From Cryptomeria japonica (taxonomy: Eukaryota; Streptophyta; Pinopsida; Cupressales; Cupressaceae): a DNA stretch of 64,000 bases. Positions 36,014 to 45,760 of the stretch are shown piece by piece (position 1 is the first letter of the stretch; each line of letters opens with the position of its first letter). The stretch covers positions 597,313,335 through 597,377,334 of the forward strand of contig NC_081415.1 of the NCBI RefSeq assembly GCF_030272615.1, read 5' to 3'. The position numbers and the translations under genes are program-made. Below the pieces are notes generated by a model. It was not told where the DNA came from. It made no database searches and was given only the letters and a program-made list of their open reading frames with translations.

Positions 36014-36478
36014 CTAGTCTAGCACGTCATCTACCCCCCGATCTTGCTGATCAATGTTTCGGGAAGGCAGGGAACACGCTAGAGGAGGAACATCCAACAC
36101 AGCAGATGGAGCTATCACAAGATCCAAACAAGGGCTATGTTCATGTTCCGAGCCACATTGTTCTTGTCTAGGAGCTAGGATAAGTGCTTTAGAAAATTCA
36201 TTAGATAAATGGTTATCAACATCAACAAGTTCATATTCACTATCAGAAGCAAGAGGAGTAACATTTTCATCATGAATAACATTTTCATCTATATCATCAT
36301 CAAGATTTATAAAAATAGGATCTTTAACTCGCACAGGATCAAGACCATCATGCATCTTATGTTTAGGAGATTTCGGCTCAATTTCCGGCTGAGGAGAAAA
36401 TGGAATAATGCTTGTTGAAGGTGTTTTTGGAGATTGCAAAGTTTGAGAAGCAGCTGCCTGAGCCCTAAGACGAGGCTT
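36014..36478 (-). CDS. In-frame extension of gag beyond a UGA
   Basis: Directly after the UGA of the long gag frame (36481-36479) the same frame stays open for 154 codons to 36014. It is Pro/Ser-rich, then strongly acidic (INLDDDIDENVIHDENV, SDSEYELVDVD) and ends near DQQDRGVDDVLD. Either a single mutation split a ~1,148-residue polyprotein or the UGA is read through; the following context is AAG, not the classical CARYYA leaky signal. No enzyme motif. Confidence 0.5.
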   Translation of the reverse strand, partial: KPRLRAQAAASQTLQSPKTPSTSIIPFSPQPEIEPKSPKHKMHDGLDPVRVKDPIFINLDDDIDENVIHDENVTPLASDSEYELVDVDNHLSNEFSKALILAPRQEQCGSEHEHSPCLDLVIAPSAVLDVPPLACSLPSRNIDQQDRGVDDVLD

Positions 36479-39460
36479 TCATCGGCGTTCACGTGCAGAA
36501 CGATTTCGTCTAGTCTTAGTAGGAAGTGGAGAAGATTGAGGAGGAGGAATGTTCTCATCCTTAGCACTTGGGTGTTTAGGTTGTGGTCTCTTAGGCTGGA
36601 TAATAGGAGAAGAAGAAGGTCTCTTCTCTCTATAACAAGAAGGAAGAGGAACTGCTCCATATAAAGGAGGAATTTTTGGTTTAGGGAGAAGACCAAGTCC
36701 ATCATGACGAGGAGGTATAGGTCTACTCTTAGGAAGTTTATTAGGTATAGACATAGTCACATCCATAGGGATGGGTTGAGATTCTTCTTGAGGAAAGACA
36801 TTAGTTTTATCTTTCAAAGGAAGAACTTCCTTCTCAAGAATGATAGGAATGTCAAGTTTAGGTGTTCTAGGTTCACTTAGAGATAAGATCATATCTGTTT
36901 TCCACTTTTGATAAGATTTGAAAAGATGATCACTTCGTGGAGGAAGAGATTGGAATTGTTTAGGCCAAAAGTAATCAAGAGGAATACTAGAGGTTCTTTC
37001 AGCTGGTTTAAAGAGACTATGATTGACAGTAACAACTTCACCATTATGGGGAAATTTCAAACACTTGTGAATAGGAGAAGCAATAGCTTTCATGGAAGAT
37101 AGCCAAGGATAGCCAAGCTTCACACGAAATTGTTCGGAAGATGGAATAATAGCAAAGTTCACATCAAGAGATTTGTTCTGGACCTCAATAGGCAATGTAA
37201 TAGAACCAATTGCAGGAGAAGAAAATGCATCAAATAATTTGACAATCACATCTGTTTTGTCATAGATCACTTGATTAAATTGCAAAGTAAAAAGAAACTC
37301 TTCAGTAATAACATTAATCATGCACGAAGGATCAATAAGCAATCCACGGAAAGGTGTATTCTTAACTTTTGCAACTATGTATAAAGGACCATCAGGTGCC
37401 CTAATGGTTTCACTGGAATCAAACGTGATGGAAGGTTCTTCAGGGATTTCTTGCTGCTCTACAAAGTTAATCACATTCGGAGTCATAGACACAAGACCAT
37501 CAGATGAGAGAGAGGAATCATTAGTCTCACTCGCATTAGAGGTATGAGAAGGCAATGGATCAGTGAAAATCTGAAGATTTTGGTTAGGAGGAGCTACAGA
37601 TGTGTTGCCTTTATCATTCACTCTAGAAATAGAGATAGTATTATTATCAATCAAATCTTGAATTTTACCCTTTAAAGAAAAACATTTTTTAGTATCATGC
37701 CCAGGCTGATGATGAAATTGACAAAAAGCTTTGTTATCAAAATAAGGTGAAGTAATCTTTGCAGGATCAATTTGTCTTATAGGAGGAAGAGTAAGCACAT
37801 TTTGTTCCAATAACTTATTCATAATACTATGCAATGATTCATTCAAAGGAGTATACTTTCTTTCTTTCTTGAAAAATTTAGAAATAGGAGGCACACCTGA
37901 TGCTGCATTCACATTGTTGTTGATGATGTTTTCATTGAATTTGATGGAATCTCTGTTCGGTTTAAACTTCCCAAATGGTTGTTGACTGCTATCACCCTTA
38001 TCACTCGGAGCCATAGGATGTGATTGTTCCATTTGACTCACAGTCAGTTGATAATTGTGAAGAGTGGCGCACAACTGTTGGAAAGAAGTAAACTCAGAAA
38101 ATAAAAGTTTGTCTCGAATATCTTTTTGTAAATTAGAAATAAAGATTCTTTGAATATCATTGTCAGGCACTGGAAAAGAAATTTGAGCATACAAATGCTT
38201 ATATCTACCAATGAAATCAGTCACTTTTTCTTTAACACCTTGTTTACAATGCATTAAATCAATCAAAGTAACTTTAGGACTTATATTGTTTTGAAATTGT
38301 TGAATGAAAGCATTTGCAAGTTGTTCAAAAGAAGTAATAGAATAGGAAGGCAACGAGCAATACCATTGTAGGGCTTTGTCTCTTAATGTTCTAGTGAATA
38401 GTTTTGCAAGCAACCTTTGGTCATAAGCAAAATCAGTACAAATTGTTTGAAAAGTCTTAACATGTGTTAGAGGATCTCCTTTACCATTATAAAGCTCCAA
38501 ATGCGGGATTTCAACATGTTTAGGAGGGATAGCTCGAACAATGTCAAGAGAAAGTGGGCTTGCAACGTCAAATGTGGGCACACTAAACTTAGATTGATTC
38601 ATAGAGGCAATTTGTTGCTGTAAAGAAGAGACAGTTTGTGCTAGATTGTTAATGGTCACTTCAGTCGAAGAGTTCATATTGGATGTGTTAGATTGAGATG
38701 GAGGTGTTATGCTATTGAAAGAAGGTAGAGAGTAAGGTGGTGGGACCCTATGATAATTAGTCATAGGAGATGATTGGACAAGAGGAACACTACAAGGAGG
38801 GATGGAATGGTTAAATGAATTGCCCCCTTGCGTCATGTTCATTTGTGGAGATATAATAGGGACACTCATTGAAGGAATGAATGAAGAAGTCGGATTGAAT
38901 GAAGGGATAGGGTTAATTGAAGAAGAGGGAGGATTTCCCCCATGACTGGTGATCACAGGAGGAATGTCTTGTGTAGAAGTAGCCATTATGTTTGATGTAA
39001 AGGTAGGTATACTAGCAATAGAAGTCATCAAAGGAATAGAATGATTGACTTGTGTAGGAGGTTGTGTATAACCTAAATTTTCAGCACAACTCTTCATAGG
39101 CATCACATTCGAATCCACAATGTGTGCAATACCACGCAAAATATCAATTCCATTCTTATCACTTTGAAGCATACGTTTTAGACCCTCAATTAAAGGAAGA
39201 GCTTGACTATCAGGGTATTCTTGAGACATCCAGTGTCGAAAATCGTCAAATTGGTTATCCAATTTCGAAATTTGTTCTTCAGAAACCTCATGGAGAGCTT
39301 CTTCATCATTAGGAGGATTAGAGGAATTACCCATGTCCTCGTTAAAAAGACCATTCAAATTAGGTTCCATCTCCTCAGTAATTAAACCTTGGAAGGACTT
39401 AATTCTAAGGCTTCGTCTAACGGGAATAGTGTAAGTAGGGCTTATTGTTGTAAAACTCAT
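36479..39460 (-). CDS. gag: Gag with CCHC knuckle and protease-like domain
   Basis: 993 residues from ATG at 39460. N-terminal third is Pro/Ser/Thr-rich with a short coiled coil (INNLAQTVSSLQQQIASMNQ). The retrotransposon gag domain lies at about residues 330-490 (HLELYNGKGDPLTHVKTFQ, LRDKALQWYCSLP, FANAF/ANAFIQQF). The knuckle CQFHHQPGHDTKKC followed by LKGKIQDLI lies near 590. A retropepsin-like domain at about 700-810 reads LLIDPSCMINVITEEFL and YPWLSSMKAI, where the usual D-S/T-G is DPS, so activity is doubtful. A Pro/Lys/Arg-rich tail precedes the UGA. The protein should assemble particles and bind RNA. A fully open frame this long in such surroundings argues for recent selection or recent insertion. 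Confidence 0.9.
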   Translation of the reverse strand: MSFTTISPTYTIPVRRSLRIKSFQGLITEEMEPNLNGLFNEDMGNSSNPPNDEEALHEVSEEQISKLDNQFDDFRHWMSQEYPDSQALPLIEGLKRMLQSDKNGIDILRGIAHIVDSNVMPMKSCAENLGYTQPPTQVNHSIPLMTSIASIPTFTSNIMATSTQDIPPVITSHGGNPPSSSINPIPSFNPTSSFIPSMSVPIISPQMNMTQGGNSFNHSIPPCSVPLVQSSPMTNYHRVPPPYSLPSFNSITPPSQSNTSNMNSSTEVTINNLAQTVSSLQQQIASMNQSKFSVPTFDVASPLSLDIVRAIPPKHVEIPHLELYNGKGDPLTHVKTFQTICTDFAYDQRLLAKLFTRTLRDKALQWYCSLPSYSITSFEQLANAFIQQFQNNISPKVTLIDLMHCKQGVKEKVTDFIGRYKHLYAQISFPVPDNDIQRIFISNLQKDIRDKLLFSEFTSFQQLCATLHNYQLTVSQMEQSHPMAPSDKGDSSQQPFGKFKPNRDSIKFNENIINNNVNAASGVPPISKFFKKERKYTPLNESLHSIMNKLLEQNVLTLPPIRQIDPAKITSPYFDNKAFCQFHHQPGHDTKKCFSLKGKIQDLIDNNTISISRVNDKGNTSVAPPNQNLQIFTDPLPSHTSNASETNDSSLSSDGLVSMTPNVINFVEQQEIPEEPSITFDSSETIRAPDGPLYIVAKVKNTPFRGLLIDPSCMINVITEEFLFTLQFNQVIYDKTDVIVKLFDAFSSPAIGSITLPIEVQNKSLDVNFAIIPSSEQFRVKLGYPWLSSMKAIASPIHKCLKFPHNGEVVTVNHSLFKPAERTSSIPLDYFWPKQFQSLPPRSDHLFKSYQKWKTDMILSLSEPRTPKLDIPIILEKEVLPLKDKTNVFPQEESQPIPMDVTMSIPNKLPKSRPIPPRHDGLGLLPKPKIPPLYGAVPLPSCYREKRPSSSPIIQPKRPQPKHPSAKDENIPPPQSSPLPTKTRRNRSARERR

Positions 39461-39560
39461 GCACTAGAGAAGGAGAGAAAATTTTGATTTTAGAGGTAGC
39501 AATTTTCAGTAAAATCAGCCAATCTTCTGGATTTAAGCTGTTAAATGCAATCACAACAGT

Positions 39561-39645
39561 CTCCCGAAATTTCGGAAAAAATGTCCGGGACCGTGGCGCC
39601 CGGAGTGCAACACGGTCCTTGCAACTTTTTTCGAAATTTGCAGGG
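39561..39645. repeat. Hairpin module (leader copy 1)
   Basis: Perfect palindrome CCGAAATTTCGG at 39564-39575, then GTCCGGGACCGTG, loop, CACGGTCC, AACTTTTTTCGAAATTTG. The inner stem GGACCGTG/CACGGTCC is 8 bp perfect. Confidence 0.8.
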
Positions 39646-40183
39646 ATGAAAGGTATGATGATTTTAGAGCTAATCCGAAAAAATTGAGTGATTTTACGAT
39701 CTATAGATAGGCCAAATTAAAGTTGCAAATTCAAAATTGAACCCTATCAAGATTGTCGAAAAATGCAAAATTTGAATTTTGAAAAAGAGAGGGAAACTGA
39801 AATTTTGAATTTTATGATTTTAGAGGGAATGTCAAAAGCAATGCAAGTTTTGAATTTTGAAAATTGACTCAATTTCACGCAAAATTCAATTTTGAAAGTG
39901 GAAATCAAAGTTGTTGTAATTAAGCACTTAATTTCAAAAGTCACAAAATGCAAGAATTTGAATAAAGCACTAAAATTTTTAATGAATGATAACACACTTT
40001 TCAGATTTAGGACAGTAAGAACACAATTTTGACACAAAATTTTAATTTCAATGATTTTTGAATGATTAGAAGCCTTAGACCAAGAAATCGCAAGACCAAC
40101 TTTGACTGTAATTTTGAAAGTGTTATAATTGACAAAATCAGCCAAAATTCTGGATTTTAGCAGGAAAATACAGCAAGATCTTG

Positions 40184-40268
40184 CTCCCGAAATTTTGGAA
40201 AAAATGTCGGGGACGATGGCGCTCGGAGTGCAACACGGTCCTCGCAACTTTTTTCCAAATTTTCAGGG
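40184..40268. repeat. Hairpin module (leader copy 2)
   Basis: Same blocks as copy 1 (CTCCCGAAATTTTGG, GTCGGGGACGATGGCGC, CACGGTCC, AACTTTTTTCC), 623 bp away. Flanks are also similar (AAAATCAGCCAA before, CAGGGATGAA after). Confidence 0.8.
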
Positions 40269-40612
40269 ATGAAGGATATTGTGATTTTATTGCAGAATCC
40301 AAAGTTACAGCTGATTTGGAGATGTTTTGATCAGTGAATTTGTCGGACAAAGGTTGAATCAAGAGGGTTTCAAAAATTAGGGTTTTGACACTTAACCACT
40401 TAATTTTCAAAATTAAAGCATAGATATGAATTGATAATTTGTAATAGAAAGGCAGATCTGAAACAGGCATTAACATTTAGACATCTTGCAAGTTCAATTA
40501 CTAAAAAGAAAATTTAGGGTTTTTATGCAATCACCTCTAAAATTTTGCAAAAGATCAAACATGGAAATGTAATCAATTTTTTCAAATCTAAGCATGAAAA
40601 ATTAGAAAGGAT

Positions 40613-40631
40613 GTTCACGTCGGGTTCACCA
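40613..40631 (-). other. Primer-binding site, gypsy-type element
   Basis: The minus strand reads TGGTGAACCCGACGTGAAC, three bases after the 5' LTR. It starts with the obligatory TGG but is not the initiator-Met site used by the copia elements; tRNA not assigned. Confidence 0.65.
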
Positions 40632-40634
40632 AAA

Positions 40635-41862
40635 TGTAAAGCGGAAAAATCGCGATCGAACCCTAATTGTTCTCCCCTCTTCCGACTCCGAGGAGAGAGA
40701 AGGGAGGTTCGCTAGGATTCGATGGTTTTTCACTTAGGGGAGAGACTTTACATTCAAAAGAGGGGTTGAAACTCATAAGATCCAATCCCACACAATGTAA
40801 GATTGGATGCTAAATGAATTTCAAGGGTTAGGAAAGCAAGGCTACCCTCTTTTGTAAAGAATGTTGTTAAGGAAATTAAGCTAAGCATGCATAGAAAGTC
40901 ATAAAGATTCGCTTATAAACTGAGTTTGGGTTATAGGATGAAGCTGCGGACCTGGAATTAGCAGTAAAATGTCGATACGGCGCTGTCCTGCAAATTTGAG
41001 CAAAAGTTGTCGGGACGATGGCGCCCGGCGCCACGGTCCTCCGAAAAATCCGTGAAACGAAGGGGGATCTGTTCGTCTCTGCACAAGGATTCCAGATCTT
41101 CAATTTCAGCCGCGTACCTGCAACCTACACACAGAAAAGCGAAGATGATTGGGGGGTTAGGGATTGGGGGTTTGCCTTTAGGTCAAACCCCGGTTTTGGA
41201 ATTAACCAAGAAATGAGCAAGAGCTGTAAATGTAAATGACTGTAAAACAAGTACTAATACCTTGTTCTAAGGATGTTGGTATCCTTATGTGCGAAGGTTT
41301 AGATGTTGTATGTTGTATGTTGTAGTAATATGTTGTATGTGATCTCCTCTTCAATGGTTGAATCCTTGTCTTGAATGCAACACTTAGCCTTGAATGGAGA
41401 CTTGAAATGATCAATTGCTTGAAAGAATGCTTGAATGCTTGAATGCTTGAGTATAATTTCCACGCTTTTTCCATCATATCGAATGAAAGAGGAAAATGTC
41501 ATTTATATACTTGTCATTTAGGGTTGATAGACTGATTTTCCCGATCTTAGGCCGACCAGGGAAAGTTAATTTCCAAATTGCAAACAAAAAGACCCGAGCC
41601 CCTTAGGAGACCGGGCCCAAAATAGGACCCAGGGACCAGGGTGCTGGGTGCCCTGGTCCTGAGGGACGAGGGCGCTGGGCGCTCTGGTCCCACCTCCCGG
41701 GACAGCAGGGTGCAAGGAGGTTCAGGCCAAGGTGCTTGAAAAATGCAGTTTTCAGTGTCGTGAGCAAGTTTCAGGGTCTCCATTCAGGTTGTGTGTTGCG
41801 TCGCCGTCGTGAAGACCAAAATGCAGTCGAAATTGCAAGTGTCACAATTTTAGGACGCTACA
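40635..41862 (-). repeat. Gypsy-type element, 5' LTR
   Basis: 1,228 bp, direct copy of 34044-35271, ends ...GGACGCTACA followed by the target copy GCCAT. Confidence 0.95.
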
Positions 41863-42385
41863 GCCATTTATATTGGTATTAATTAAATTATATAATAAAT
41901 TGCATGTTTATCTTATTTTACTCTTGTAGGACACAAGTATTGTGAGTGTTGTGTCATGTGATTCAGGCTCTTCTAGTGTAGTTGGAGACAAGGGAAAGGT
42001 AATTAAATGCAAACATGATTGAATTAAGAGTTAAAATAACTTATAATGATTATACATGTCTACATAGATTAACAGTTTCACATTCTTGTCGTCTTTATGT
42101 ACAGAAAATTGTTGGCTTCACATCCTTGTTGACTACGTCCATTATACCTGAAGAAGAAGAAGAACAAATGCATCAGGTACATGTTTCTATTTTTTTTTGT
42201 GTTTAGTAGATATAATTTGTTCCTATCAGCAACAATTATATGCTAACTTGTATCAATGTTATGTTTGTGAACATATGTAGGTTGTGTTTGAAAATCCTGA
42301 TGACATACCTCCTCTAGCGGAGACATATGTCAAGACTCCTCCAAAGATGAAGAGGAAATGTGGAGATGAGGTGAACAAGAATTAA

Positions 42386-43200
42386 ATTTTAGAGTTCAAT
42401 TATAGTTCAATGTATATTTATTTTTGTGTTAACTTTTCTAATGTGAATTATATAATATAACTAATCTTAATTGTGGTTTGATTTTTCTTGTGCGGGATCC
42501 TTTAGAGAGGAGCAATGTGATGAAGATGATCGATTTTGATGATCCATCTGTGGTTTATGATGTTATAGATCATTTTAGGATACTCACATATCTAGTTGGC
42601 ATGTATATTTTGTATTTGGACATACATTTACATATATTGACATATATTTTGCTTGAGTTGGCGTTTATGCCATTTTTGTATATGGACATACACTTGTAAT
42701 TATTCGACATTTTGATATATATAGAAGTTGAGATTCGATATGACTTGTTCCTCATGTGCATGGCATCATTAGTATAAAATTTAATCTTCAATCCAACAAT
42801 TAACAATGGTTAATTAATGAATAATACAATGTTATTTGTATAGCCTTGAGATTGTATGTAATTTGTTTCATCTAAATCCTACGTGTTAAGTTTGGTTGCC
42901 TTTGGCAACTTCACCAAATTTAATGACCATATTGGTATTTGTAATAATGATAACATGGATGTACTTATTAATGACAAATAAAAAGTAGCAAAGCATCTTC
43001 TAAACCAGAATGTAATTTTTCCATAATCGATCCGTTACATTTAGCAACAATCCACCATCATTAAAGTCATCTCAATAGGGAGATACTATAAAGAGGTCCA
43101 TTTCCACACATTGCCCGTTAAATTTAAGATCTGAATATATGAACTCTAAAAATAAACTTTTTTTATTTTCATTTAGCTACTAAAAGATACACTATCTCCT
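42386..43200. other. 3' flank of the accessory gene; no gene seen
   Basis: AT-rich, with repeated TATGGACATACA / ATATTTTG words near 42600-42720 and no reading frame with known motifs. Confidence 0.45.
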
Positions 43201-45070
43201 GTTTTACCCCCCCACTCTTTCGAATGCTCAGAGCCATACCCTACCGACGTCGTCCCTTGAGTGCCCTAAGTGCGAAAAATTATGAAACTTTGACAAGTTG
43301 TATCTCAAAATCCATGACACTTGTGAATGATCTATTTGAACCTACAGGGTTGTGTAAGAGCTTCTTACAAAATCCTCTCTCAGATTTTCAAGATTCAAAG
43401 CGGTCTTCTTAGGGCAGCGTTTTGTTAGTTGGCGAAAAAATCATTAGTTTCATTCAATGAAAAGTTGCCATGGGGCTAATTTCTCGTTCTTTTCATCGTG
43501 ACCACAAACCGTCAGCTCCAATATGTCCGATTAGGCATTCTTACCCTATAAATTCTCATGTTTTACCCCCCCACTCATTTGAATGCTCAGGGCCATAACC
43601 TACTAACACCGTCCCTTGAGTGCCCTAAGTGCGAAAAATTGTCAAACTTTGACAAGTTGTCTCTCGGAATCTGTGGCACCTGTGAATGATCTATTTGAAC
43701 CTATAGGCTCATGGGAGGATTTACTACAAAATCCTATCTCAAATTTATAAGATTCAGAGTGGTCTTTTTAGGACAACGATTTTTTAGTTGGCAAAAAAAT
43801 CATCAGTTTCATTCAATGAAAAGTTGCCACGGGGCTAATTTCTTGTTTTGTACATCATGGGTGCAAACCATCAGTCCCAACACATCTGGCTAGGCATTTT
43901 TACCCTATGCATTCTCCTATTTTACCACCCCCCCAAACTCGGTCGAACGCTCAGGGCCATACCCTACCGACGTTGTCGCTTGAGCTCCCTAGGTGTGAAA
44001 AATTGTCAAAATTTGGCAGACCGTATCTTGAAATCTGTGGCACCTATGAATGATCCGTTTGAATCTACAAGGTCATGTGAGGATTTCCTACAAAATGTTA
44101 TCTTGGATTTACAAGATTCAGAGCGGTATTTTTAGGACAACGATTTTTTAGTTGGTGAAAAAATCGTTAGTTTCATTCAATGAAAAGTTGCCATGGGGCT
44201 AATCTCTCGTTCTGCACATCGTGGGCATGAATCGTTGGTCCCATCATGTTTAGTTAGGCATTCTTGCCCTAGGAATGCTCCTATATTACCCCCCCCCCCC
44301 CCCCCCCCAATTGGTCAAACGCTCAGGTCCATACCCTACCCGTGTCGTCCCTTGAGTGCCCTAAGTGCGAAAAATTGTCAAAATTTGACAGGTCGTATCC
44401 CAAAATTTGTGGCACTTTAAAATGATCCATTTGAACCTATAGGGTCGCATGAAGGCTGCCTACAAAATTCTATCTTGGATTTATAATATTCGGAGTGGTA
44501 CTTTTAGGACAACGATTTTTCAGTTGGCAAAAAAATCGTCAGTTTCATTCAATGAAAAGTTGCCACGGGTCTACTTTCTCAGTTTGCATGTCGTGGGTGC
44601 GAACCTTTGGTCCCATCATGTTTGGTTAAGCATTCTTACCCTAGGAATGCTCCTATATTACCCTTGCCCCCCCACTTGGTTGAACGATCAGGGCCATACC
44701 CTATTGGCATTGTCCCTTGAGCGCCCTAAGTGTGAAACATTATTAAAATTTGACAGGTTGTATCTCGGAATCTGTGGCACTTGCAAATGATCCATTTCAA
44801 CCTACAGGGTCACTTGAGGTCTGTCTACAAAATCTTGTCTTGGATTTACAAGATTTGGAGTGGTTTTTTAAGGACAACAATTTTTCAGTTGGCAAAAAAA
44901 TTGTCGATTTCATTCAATGAAAAGTTGCTGCGGGGAGAATTTCTCGTTCTGCATGTCTAGGGCGTGAACTGTCGGTCCCAACATTGTCGAGTTAGCCATT
45001 CTTACCCTAGGCATGCTCATGTCTTAGCCCCCCACTTGGTTGAATGGTCAGGGCCATACCCTACTGGGGT
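43201..45070. repeat. 359-372-bp satellite array, 5 monomers plus a partial
   Basis: Monomers start near 43201, 43560, 43919, 44283, 44655 and (partial) 45021, each opening with a TTTACCCCCC-type C-run followed by CAGGGCCATACCCTA. Each full monomer contains TTTCATTCAATGAAA, a perfect 7-bp inverted repeat about a central C, at 43448, 43807, 44171, 44543 and 44908. The C-run varies and reaches 20 C at 44289-44308. Monomers are diverged elsewhere. Confidence 0.9.
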
Positions 45071-45189
45071 TTAAGTGAGAGGTGAAGAACAATCCCATTC
45101 TCAGAATATAATAAAGAAATTTTAGATTCAAGGAATTTATTTTCTCAATTGATAATTGATAGCCCTCCAAATCGAGCTGAACAAAATAA

Positions 45190-45405
45190 TACAACTACAA
45201 CAATGTACTCATGTTCAAATACATTGTATATCATCAATACAACTAAACCAATTTACTCATGTACAAATACATTATTTATCAAAATACAACTACACCAATG
45301 TGCTCATGTGTAAATACATTGTATAAATTTGTAGTCATGTACAAATACATCGTATATCATCATAACAAAGTTACATCAATGTACTCATATACAAATACAA
45401 CATCC
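45190..45405. repeat. ~48-bp tandem array
   Basis: CTCATGTNCAAATACATT recurs with CTCAT (or GTCAT) at 45208, 45256, 45303, 45334 and 45384: spacings 48, 47, 31 (short unit) and 50. Confidence 0.75.
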
Positions 45406-45760
45406 CACTTCATGTGCATCAAACATCCTCATGTCCTGAGAGCAAAGCTTACGTAAAATAATGCTTGCATATAAATGAAGACCATCATAAGCAATGTGAA
45501 CATGAAAAAGACCTACATTTTCAAGAGTTGTTAGAAAATACATAAAAAAGATAATGATAAATAGAGAGATGGGATAATATCGAGTGTACCCACTATGTTG
45601 ATGCAAAAGTTGTATTGCAATGGTGTTGTAATGATTCAAAAAGAATTGCATTAGCATTAAGGTTTTATGATCATTATTTGAAATGAAATGCATGAGAATA
45701 AACAAAGGCGTTAGATTAACAAGGAGGTAGGATTATACAAACTATATCAAGTGTACCTAC
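45406..45760 (-). other. 3' region of transposase transcription unit
   Basis: Probably downstream sequence of the minus-strand transposase. It contains a ~160-bp repeat unit (GTGTACCCACTATG at 45590 to TTTTATGATCATTATTTG at 45663) whose next copy is found on the other side of copia-2 (53537-53700). An open frame at 45385-45705 has no motif. Confidence 0.45.

Larger units (their letters stand above)
39461..40612 (-). other. 5' leader of gypsy-type element
   Basis: About 1.15 kb between PBS and gag start, without a reading frame of note. It contains two copies of the hairpin module inside a ~180-bp duplicated block. Confidence 0.6.
34044..41862 (-). mobile_element. Non-autonomous gypsy-type (TR-GAG-like) LTR retrotransposon
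   Basis: 7,819 bp with two 1,228-bp LTRs (34044-35271 and 40635-41862), TG...CA ends, target duplication GCCAT at 34039-34043 and 41863-41867, PBS-like site 40613-40631 and PPT 35272-35283. The 5.4-kb interior carries one long gag/protease frame and nothing resembling integrase, reverse transcriptase or RNase H. I counted roughly 27 differences between LTRs (about 98% identity), mostly transitions, so this is the youngest insertion here. Elements with a gag but no pol are known in plants as TR-GAG; pol must come from a partner. Confidence 0.9.
32776..42385 (+). pseudogene. Five-exon accessory gene of the DNA transposon
   Basis: Exons 32776-33808, 33908-33985, 41930-41998, 42105-42176 and 42281-42385 (TAA). 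All four introns have GT...AG ends and all are phase 0. Exon 1 starts MGDNNENREQPRLPQPPNPP and includes PPSIQDLIAPNLNQLRGIADV, LTYDQVKELEILKPDIATLFV, KISIKWCTNDDMVNNVWDIGG, FYFIKKLYVEFVLGKHVNYF and a Pro-rich region with a CxxxSCSMCGH-like cluster; it has at least two frameshifts and several stops. Exon 2 has one stop. Exons 3-5 are open, acidic, then end in a basic tail (TPPKMKRKC). I do not recognise the family; the basic tail suggests a nuclear protein. Intron 2 holds the gypsy-type element. Confidence 0.55.

Noticed and set aside
36307-36705. 132-codon Leu-rich minus-strand frame
   Set aside because: Overlaps the gag C-terminus and its in-frame extension in another frame; composition reflects the Pro-rich gag codons.
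43201-45070. Possible coding repeats in the satellite
   Set aside because: Open frames differ from monomer to monomer and none is conserved; the palindrome is conserved at DNA level.
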